DNA of 15,988 bases from Pleurotus ostreatus/Saccharomyces cerevisiae fusant (lineage: Eukaryota; Opisthokonta), in the NCBI GenBank assembly GCA_024196135.1, contig JAMQCK010000778.1:1-15988 (forward strand), written 5' to 3'. The position numbers were made by a program, and so were the translations under genes. The notes beneath the pieces were generated by a model, which had not been told where the DNA came from, searched no databases, and worked only from the letters and a program-made list of their open reading frames with translations. Below are positions 8,840-15,163 of this stretch, one piece after another (positions within the stretch are counted from its first letter, which is position 1; the number at the start of each line of letters is the position of its first letter).

Positions 8840-9543
8840 TTAAAAACTGAGATGATATCCTCGATAACCTCCCTCACAGCTGCGCAAAACCCCTCCCACA
8901 TCTTCTCAGGCTCATCCGCCTCCCGCGGGCGGGGCGGCGGCTCCCGCCCCTCCCTAAGAGCCTTCATCGCCGCCCCTCGATAGGCCCTCCCTGCCGGCCG
9001 ACTTCTGACAGCCCGCCGCGCAGCCTCGTCCTCCATGAAGAAGAAGCGCAACCCCTCTGCGATGTACCCCGGCTCGCGCCACGGGATGTCTCTAGGCTCG
9101 CCCGTCGGCAGGATGTCTCTAGGCCACTGATACCACCCGGCAATAAAAGCGGTTTTGCTGTCGAGGGGATGCGGGTCGTCGTAGGCCATGAGATCGCGAG
9201 GACGGATGGAGAAGCCGCCCAGGGCCCACCTCTCGAACATCTCTGGCAAGGGATCGAGGCGCCGCGCGTCCTTATAGCAGCACGCGGCCCAGGTGAGGAC
9301 GTAGAAGAGGGACTCGAGGTCGTGGCGGTAGAGGCGTTCAATCATAAAGGGGGGCGTGCCGAGCGGCAATAAGGGCGTCGCGCCAGCGGTGGGCGCGTGC
9401 AGATCGACCGCGAGATCCCAGTCGTTCAGGACGCCGCGAGAACCATCGTCGGGATACGAATGAGGGGCGGCGATGTCCCAGTCGTCGAACATGCCGCGGA
9501 TGGGCGTCTCTCGGAGGATGTCCAGCGCAGGCATGACGGTCAA
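8821..9543 (-). CDS. FunK1-type kinase fragment C (C-lobe only, doubled DWD motif)
   Basis: An open frame of 240 residues. It carries FunK1 C-lobe landmarks: VLNDWDLAVD, RLYRHDLESLFYVLTW, RLDPLPEMFERW and DEPEKMWEGFC. The DFG-equivalent occurs twice, GMFDDWDIAAP and GVLNDWDLAVD, 22 residues apart. The underlying DNA is clearly related, so this is probably an old duplication of about 66 bp. The FMA segment is reduced to LGTPPFMI. No ATP-binding lobe or HRD loop is seen upstream; the ATG at 9543 (MTVMPALDIL) is simply the first in frame. A 12-14 bp element also repeats inside (WPRDILP, EPRDIPW). The stop codon lies in a 16-bp minisatellite. Probably a truncated paralogue in tandem with copy B. 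Confidence 0.6.
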   Translation of the reverse strand: MTVMPALDILRETPIRGMFDDWDIAAPHSYPDDGSRGVLNDWDLAVDLHAPTAGATPLLPLGTPPFMIERLYRHDLESLFYVLTWAACCYKDARRLDPLPEMFERWALGGFSIRPRDLMAYDDPHPLDSKTAFIAGWYQWPRDILPTGEPRDIPWREPGYIAEGLRFFFMEDEAARRAVRSRPAGRAYRGAAMKALREGREPPPRPREADEPEKMWEGFCAAVREVIEDIISVFNSKTRL

Positions 9544-10602
9544 TTGAAAGAATAGCGAAGGGGATCTGGCGCACGAGTGGCGTGCGCCTCACATCGCGCG
9601 GGGTGTGAGGCCGTACGGGGCGAAGGCGCCACTGAGAAGCTCAGTATAAGTATGCGCATAGGTAGTGACCTGCGCGTATATCAGGCATACGACAGTTGAG
9701 CATGCTGTAGTTGTCGAATAGCGGGGCGGGCGGGCAAGCCAAGACCCGTCATCAAGCGTCCTGTTCGTGTTGCAGACAGCTCTGGCGCACGCTGAGAGGC
9801 GGCAATTGAGAGCCCGGTCGTGGCATGCCTCTGGCTGCGCACGCAATAACATGGAGTTGATATGGAGAGCAGACGCGATTGAGGCGACCGTCATGAGCAA
9901 GACACGGTGAACCGTGATGATGACATCGACGGACCGATCGAGCGAGCCACGAGTGCGCCCTTCAAAGTTCACCAACTTGCTTTCCTTCCCGTCCGCCATG
10001 AGCGCGTCTGACCGCCATGAGCGCGTCTGAGCACATCGAGCTCGACCCCACCCTACATTAGGCTGGCTTACGAGGCTTTCCACACCGTCCGGGCGTGTGT
10101 GGCACATGCGTAGGCGAGTGTGTTACATGCCGAGGCGAGTGCGTTACACGCCTGGACGAACGACTCCGCTCACGGCGAGCCCACCGATAATTCGCACTCC
10201 GACGAGGAGGTCGCCCTCTGACGAGGAGGTCGCACTCGCATTCAGACGAAGAGGTCGCACTCGCACTCCGACAACGAGGCAGCGCTCCGACGACGAGGTC
10301 GCTCAGGACTCGACTGGCTGGCTGGCTCCAATCCCGGCACATGTTGGCTGGCTCCCATCCCGGCACATGCCAATCGTGCAGTACGCCCCATCCACTTTCG
10401 CTTCCTCGCCCACTCCCACCGCGGCCGCTATACGACGCAAACAAGCATCTCTTCTCGTACTTGTGGCACCTCGCTTCGCACTTGTTACCTTGCTGGACCC
10501 GGCGGCGGTGTCCATCGTGTGCTCCGCTCGATTGCGGAAAGCCATCGTGTCCTCCGCTTGATCGAGAACAGACCGGAGGTCGAGGTTCACCAGGTGCATC
10601 GC
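9544..10602. other. Repeat-rich stretch without a supported gene
   Basis: No exon here can be defended. A minus-strand frame at 9589-10107 (172 codons) resembles nothing I know. Its first part, from MADGKESKLVNFEG onward, looks mildly protein-like, so a relic exon is possible. The stretch is full of small tandem duplications: 19 bp x2 (9993-10030), 21 bp x3 (10092-10154), irregular GACGAGGAGGTCGC units (about 10198-10305) and 26 bp x2 (10320-10371). The N-lobe of FunK1 copy D would be expected at the right end but I cannot see it. Confidence 0.5.
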
Positions 10603-11977
10603 ATGATGAAGGAAAGCCATCGTGTCCTCCGCTCGATCACCACAGCGCACCTCGAACCGCTGCACAAACTACAAGGATGGAACTTCATCGACGCGTGGTT
10701 CCAGTGCGCAGAGGGTGAGTGCGTCTTCCAGAGGGTTAGTACGTCCTCCAGAGGGTATTTACGTCCTCCGTCTGCCTGTGGTAGTCTGCCGCGCATGCGC
10801 GCTGTGCTAGTCTGCGGCGCATGCACGCTGTGCTGGTCTGCCGCGCATGCACGCTGTGCTAGCCTGCGGCGCATACACGCTGTGCCAGTCTGCCCCGGTT
10901 GCGCGGTGTACGGCTGAGCTGACCGTTATATGGCTGAGCTGACCGCTATACGGCTGAGCTGAATGCTATACGGCTGAGCTGACCGCTTGCTACCTAGCTC
11001 ACTACCTTGCCTGGACGCACGGGATCCACCACCAAGATCCGAGCCTGAACAACCTCATGTATCGGGGCCGGCGTGATGGTCAGTCTAAGGCTTGTCCGGT
11101 GCTCGACATATGCCCGGTTCTCAACGACTGGGACCTCGCAACCGACACCAGCATCTCGCAGACGCACACGGGCCCACAGACGCACTCGGGCTTGCAGAGG
11201 AGCGGTACGATGCAGTTCATGGCTATCGCGCGCTTGGAATTTGGGGCATGTCAATGGGGCGGCCACCGCGTACACGAAGCGGACGTCCACCGCGTACACG
11301 AAGCGGACGGCCACCACGTACCCGGAGTGGCCGGCCATCTCCCGCACCTCTACCGGCACGATCTCGAGGCGTTTTTCTACATCCTCGCCTGGGTCCTGTG
11401 CTGCTACAGAGATGGCCAGCGACTCGATCCCCTGCCACCCTTGTTCGAGACGTGGACCATGAGCGACGGGATGTGGATCATGGGCGACGCGAGAGCGTGG
11501 TCAAACAGCAACGCGAGAGCATGCTTGAACAGCAACGCGAGAGCTTGCCTGAACAGCAACGCGAGAGCATGCTTGAACAGCAACGCGAGAGCTTGCCTAG
11601 ACAGCAAGTATGGATTCATCCACGACCCGCGCTGGCCGCATGACAGCCTCCCGACCGACTCGTGGTCCAGCGCGATGAAGGTGTTTGCGCATAGCATACG
11701 CTTCTTCTTCGCCGTCATGCTTCTCAGGCTCGGGGGGTCGGCTGAATCGCAGAGGAAGTCACAATTTGATAATTTTATTGCTCAAATTGAAGGTCGGGCG
11801 CTGCCACCCCCAAAGGAGGACGATAAGCCGACGGAGATATGGGAGGATTTCTGCGATGCCGTGAAGGAAGCGCTGCTGATACTGTCCATTGACAACCGAA
11901 CGAACTTGAAGAAGGAGGACCTCCCGCCTAGGCTTGCGTCGTTTTTATTTGACAGTCAGATGGACACGCCCTTGTAG
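10603..11977 (+). CDS. FunK1-type kinase copy D, two exons (N-lobe not seen)
   Basis: The best preserved FunK1 copy. Exons 10603-10714 and 10998-11977 join in phase 1 to give 363 residues from the in-frame ATG at 10603. The true start may be further upstream, since the frame stays open there. Exon 1 reads LHKLQGWNFIDAWFQCAE. Exon 2 continues HYLAWTHGIHHQDPSLNNLM, a catalytic loop with HQD instead of HRD but with Asp and Asn kept. Then come VLNDWDLATD, GTMQFMAI, HLYRHDLEAFFYILAW, RLDPLPPLFETW and DKPTEIWEDFC. The ATP-binding lobe (Gly loop, Lys) is not visible, so activity is doubtful. Eight-residue repeats, three HRVHEAD-like and five NARACLNS-like, interrupt the C-lobe. The 283-nt intron is built largely of minisatellites. 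It stands alone on the plus strand, opposite to copies A-C. Confidence 0.65.
10711..10770 (+). repeat. 20-bp x3 repeat that triplicates the FunK1-D splice donor
   Basis: Exactly adjacent 20-nt units at 10711-10730, 10731-10750 and 10751-10770, all starting GAGGGT. The first carries the real exon end and donor, GAGG|GTGAGT. The copies carry weaker donors, GTTAGT and GTATTT, 20 and 40 nt downstream. Confidence 0.9.
10783..10886 (+). repeat. 26-bp minisatellite x4 in the FunK1-D intron
   Basis: Units at 10783-10808, 10809-10834, 10835-10860 and 10861-10886 share the core CGCATGCACGCTGTGCT. They alternate between CTGCCGCGC and CTGCGGCGC versions, which suggests growth by duplication of a two-unit block. 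Confidence 0.9.
10912..10991 (+). repeat. 20-bp minisatellite x4 carrying branch-point-like motifs
   Basis: Units at 10912-10931, 10932-10951, 10952-10971 and 10972-10991 begin GGCTGAGCTGA. Three of the four contain CTGAC, a CTRAY branch-site match. The last lies 14-18 nt before the CTACCTAG acceptor at 10997, so the array seems to have multiplied the branch-point region of this intron. Confidence 0.85.
11261..11332 (+). repeat. 24-bp x3 coding repeat (HRVHEAD-like) in FunK1-D
   Basis: Units at 11261-11284, 11285-11308 and 11309-11332 encode GHRVHEAD, VHRVHEAD and GHHVPGVA. The repeat lies between the GTMQFMAI and HLYRHDLEA segments, which are close together in the other copies, so it is an in-frame insertion. 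Confidence 0.9.
11486..11605 (+). repeat. 24-bp x5 coding repeat (NARACLNS) in FunK1-D
   Basis: Five 24-nt units at 11486-11509, 11510-11533, 11534-11557, 11558-11581 and 11582-11605. Units 2 and 4 are identical and units 3 and 5 nearly so. This ABAB pattern implies a recent duplication of a 48-bp block. The encoded motif is NARACLNS, with one Cys per unit in units 2-5. Confidence 0.92.
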
Positions 11978-12034
11978 TCTTGTACACATAGCTGTAATCT
12001 TGTACGCGTAGTTCTAGTCGTGTACGCTTCTTTT
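11975..12034 (+). repeat. 20-bp minisatellite x3 starting at the FunK1-D stop codon
   Basis: Units at 11975-11994, 11995-12014 and 12015-12034 follow TARTCTTGTACRCRTAGYTS loosely; the last is more diverged. The TAG stop codon is the first three bases of unit 1. A 17-bp stretch of this array recurs at 14185-14201. Confidence 0.8.
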
Positions 12035-12036
12035 TT

Positions 12037-14160
12037 ACAAGACACGCAACCTTGGCGCGGGCCGCTTACCTCAGCGTGTCTTCGGCTCCGTCAAGACACG
12101 CACGTGACCCGGCTGATCGGGGCGCGCGGCCGGTGATTCCGGCGCCACGCGCGCGTTATCCGATCCCGCGTCTGCCTCCGCGCCTGCCCCCGCCGCCGCT
12201 CTCCCTCACCCGCGTCGTCGCGCACCGTACCCCTCGCCCGCGATACCTCCTGGTGGAGCGCGCGATACTGGATCGCCGCTGCTGTACATTAGTATGCACT
12301 GCTAGTGTACCTATAATAGCCGAAAATGTGTATGATTAGGTGCCCCGATGCAGACGTGCTCATCTCGAGGTTGTGTACAATCCTCGACGCAGAAGCGGCG
12401 ACACAGCCCCCCTGCCTTCGCCTTCCCGCCCGTCGTCACTTACGTGATGACGTCCCCCTCCACCAGCTGCGGCGCAGACTTCATGAACGCGCTCGGCGGG
12501 CCGACCTTCTCCTTCTCTGCCTCCGGCCCGCGCACAGGCGCTAGGAGTGGCTGATGAGAGTGGTCCGTCGACGTCGTGCTCGGCGTGTCGTAGTCGACCT
12601 TGAACGCGCTCCCTGTGTACCACCCGCCAAAGTTGTCGCGCAGGCTGGCCGCGAACGTGCCCGTGCGCCGCGAGGTAAACGGGAGGTCGTCGCGGCCGTG
12701 CGACCGCCGCGCAGACGGGCGCACGAGCCGGCGTGGACTCGGCGGCTCGTGGCGTGTCGAGGAGAGGCTCCGGCGCGAGCGTGTGCTCGTGCTGTACGAC
12801 TTGTGCCGCCGCGCGCGGGTGGGTAGGCGGATGGGCGACGTGGGCGACTCGTTGACGCCTTGGGTAGCCTGAATAGCGCCCCTGCGCCCCTACGGTACAT
12901 TTTCTCTGCGAAGAGCACCCTTTGGGTACTAGCACTTCGTCGAAAATATCTAGAGAATGCATCAGTGATACTTCTGCATACGATGCAGCGAATTTGCCCG
13001 AATTGACGCGTACCTTCGTAGCGGGGAGAAAACTCTGTTCCGTTGCCAACTTCCGGCAAACTTCCGGCGCTGTACAGCTAACAAAGCGCAGCTCAGCTGT
13101 ACATGCAAGCGCGTGCCGCAATGGTAGCGCGACAAAGAGCACCCTGGGACAAGGGGGGAGGAGGTCAAAGAGGAGGGTTGCCAATGGTATCACTCGGCGC
13201 TTACCGCTGCGTAGACGCATTCTCCGCTTCCGTATCGCGCATTTTGCCGTTTTCGCGTGCGGACACAGTACCTGGAAAGGTACTGCGAAGGTATTTTGGG
13301 TGGGATACGGCAACGTTGAGACCGAGTGAGGTAGTGAGCGCCGTGGATCTTCATAAGCGGAAGGGTGTTTGTGCGGCGGGGTGTCGTAAAGCTAGCGTGG
13401 AGGGGTATTAGATTGCTGAGTGAGGAAGAGGGCTCAATATGTTGTGTTTGGCAATACATGTCAATTGTTACTACTCACTGCTGTGTGTGAACGAGCGAGT
13501 GCTCTGCGCGACGCGTCTGCGCACGGTGACCTGCGCGCCACGCAAAGCGGTCGTTGAAAGGGGAATCAGCATTATTGAACGTCGGGGAGTCAGGCGCGTC
13601 GCAGCTCAACTGTCCTATCAGGCGTGCACCGGTTCGGCGCCGGAATGTCGACGTCACGTAGGGAGCCCACTGGCTTACCTCAGAGGGCAAGCGGATCGCA
13701 TGTAGAGGCCCGAGCGCGAACCGGGCGATTATTCTTAGCGTGCGTGTCTTGCGAGGGCATGCAGCTTATTTCTTTACAAGACACGCATCCCCTAGGCCGC
13801 CCGCCCAGGATTTGCGTGTCTTGTGGAATACTAAGCGTCTGATCCTTTCACAAGACACGCAACTCGCCCGCGGAAGTCGGCGGGGTGAGCTAGATGGCGT
13901 CGCGGCGTTTTCTGTTCGGATGCATGTGTACCTTGAAGCTTTGAACGTTGTCGACGCCCGTGCGAGCGCTAGATATAAACAGCGTTGGATAGCTTCAGAT
14001 CGTGCGATTCCAGCGATATATAACATGAGGGGGTAGCCTACAGTAGGGCGGGCACGGTAGGGGGAGGAGGAAGGGGCGCGCAGCCTTGATCTGGTTCCGC
14101 GCCGGGTCGCCGGCCGTCACGTTACGTCGCCCGCGTTCGGCTCTTACCGGTGCGTGTCTT
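12037..14160. repeat. Array of alternating inverted repeats, TGCGTGTCTTG / CAAGACACGCA
   Basis: Eight arms, in order: CAAGACACGCA at 12038, GCGTGTCTT at 12074, AAGACACGC at 12093, TGCGTGTCTTG at 13741, CAAGACACGCA at 13777, TGCGTGTCTTG at 13813, CAAGACACGCA at 13851, and TGCGTGTCTT at 14151. Orientation alternates strictly. The pair at 13812-13825 and 13849-13862 is a perfect 14-bp inverted repeat. Two short units (12037-12082 and about 13776-13823) have similar lengths of about 46-48 bp and similar GC-rich centres. The outermost arms face each other like terminal inverted repeats. I noticed no further copies elsewhere in the window. Confidence 0.75.
12440..13242 (-). CDS. Hypothetical Ser/Arg-rich protein (doubtful three-exon model)
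   Basis: I do not recognise this protein. The best-supported part is the exon 12868-12440, which follows a good acceptor (CTATTCAG). It encodes a Ser/Arg-rich tract, then FAASLRDNFGGWYTGSAFKV and an acidic-basic tail ending at TAA. Working upstream, exon 13143-13014 (donor AAG|GTACGC) and exon 13242-13205 (start MRDTEAENASTQR, donor CG|GTAAGC) join in phase to give 198 residues, but the middle exon does not look strongly protein-like. A donor-like GTAAGT overlaps the terminal codons (12443-12438), so the last exon may instead be an internal exon of a larger, truncated gene. It lies wholly between inverted-repeat arms, so a captured gene fragment is possible. Confidence 0.35.
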
Positions 14161-14412
14161 GGGTCGATCTAAGTGTTGCATAGATGTAATCTTGTACGCG
14201 TGAATTGACAGTGTGCATATCCATACCGTGACATGACATGGGAAAATCCAGTATCTATATCGCTGCGACGGCCCTCAAGGGTATATCTGCAACGGGGGAA
14301 GGGTCCGGCGCGCGGCTCCGTCATGCCAGCAAGTAGCGGGCGAGGTAGGCGTTGTGTATGGCAGCAGATGTGACAACCCGATCGCGGCGCCCTCCGCGTC
14401 TACTGCCACCTC

Positions 14413-14684
14413 CCCCCTCCTATTCGCGTCTGCACCCCCTCCTATTCGCGTCTGCTCTCCCCCTCTCATCGATTCTGCACCCATATACGACTGTGCGCTC
14501 GCACCCATATACGACCGTGCGCTCGCCTGCTATCGCTGACTCCGGCTGCCCGCCTGCTACCACTGACTCCGCCTGCTCGCCCACCTCGATTGTACTGTTG
14601 TAAGACGACCGCGCGGGTGGCGTGCCGAACGATCGTGCGGCGGGCGTGCCGGACGATCGCGCGGTTGGCGTGCCGAACGATTCG
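14413..14684. repeat. Run of four different small tandem duplications
   Basis: In order: 22 bp x2 (14413-14456, CTCCTATTCGCGTCTGC core), 24 bp x2 (14478-14525, CCCATATACGACNGTGCGCT core), 27 bp x2 (14526-14579, CTGACTCCG core) and 24 bp x3 (14613-14684, GGCGTGCCGAACGATCG core). The second and third abut exactly. The units are unrelated in sequence, so each arose independently in place. Confidence 0.85.
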
Positions 14685-14739
14685 CACGCGCCTCGCTTCA
14701 CCTCACAAGTCGCACGCGCTCGCCACCATCATCTTCCAT

Positions 14740-14940
14740 TCCACCCTCACCCCTTTTTTCGCGCAGAACCCTCGCCCCTTGACCGCTTGAACATCTCGTT
14801 CGCCCTCCCCCCGCCGATTCTCTGCCCTCCTCCCACCGATCCTTTCGCCCGTCCTTCCTCTCCTCCTACCCCCTCCTCCTTCCCTCCCCTCTTTCCCTAT
14901 CCTCCCCCGATTTTCATCTCATCACCCTTCTCTCATCTCA
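14740..14940 (+). repeat. Polypyrimidine tract
   Basis: About 200 bp dominated by C and T on the plus strand. A 15-mer at 14875-14889 (CCTCCTTCCCTCCCC) has its exact reverse complement at 15353-15367, inside the purine-rich intron of the right-edge gene. Confidence 0.7.
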
Positions 14941-15163
14941 CACCAAAATCGCGTATGTACCGGCTATCGCCCTCTGTACAAATTCGCATAATACACTCTA
15001 TCAATTGAATCGTGCGGGGTATACGTCTATGCGTGCGTTGTCTTTTTCCTCTCCGACCTTTCCGCCTCGCTTCCCTACGGCGCTCCCCCCAGCTCTTCGC
15101 CTGAGGCGTAACCTGCCTAGCCTTCATGGGGGGGTGTCGATGTGCCACGAAACACCACCCCCC

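Larger units (their letters stand above)
11993..14201 (+). repeat. 17-bp direct repeat bracketing the 12.0-14.2 kb block
   Basis: TGTAATCTTGTACGCGT occurs exactly at 11993-12009 and 14185-14201, in the same orientation. The two copies lie 27 bp outside the first and 24 bp outside the last arm of the TGCGTGTCTTG array. This could be a target-site duplication, a recombination footprint, or simply a dispersed unit of the FunK1-D 3' minisatellite. Confidence 0.6.
13243..15163. other. Gene-poor region with small duplications
   Basis: No credible exon found. It contains the right part of the TGCGTGTCTTG array, a moderately AT-rich strip near 13960-14030, the tandem duplications at 14413-14684, and the polypyrimidine tract from about 14740 to 14940. 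The AT-rich stretch at about 14975-15010 is a plausible 3'-end region for the minus-strand gene that stops at 15164. Confidence 0.5.

Noticed and set aside
4603..9543. FunK1 fragments as remains of a transposon with terminal repeats
   Set aside because: No terminal inverted repeats, LTRs or reverse transcriptase/transposase motifs were found around copies A-C. Similarity is confined to the kinase-derived coding sequence.
9589..10107. Minus-strand open frame of 172 codons as a gene
   Set aside because: No recognised motif, no conserved-looking domain, and a 19-bp duplication at its 5' part. Kept only as a possible relic in the region note.
10092..10371. Regularly repeated units considered as a CRISPR-like array
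   Set aside because: Units are directly adjacent without unique spacers, drift in sequence, and the DNA is clearly eukaryotic.
12360..13313. Long minus-strand open frame of 317 codons
   Set aside because: It runs through good splice sites, overlaps the better-supported Ser/Arg exon in a different frame, and has Arg/Ala/His-rich shadow composition. Only part of it (13143-13014) is used in the tentative model.
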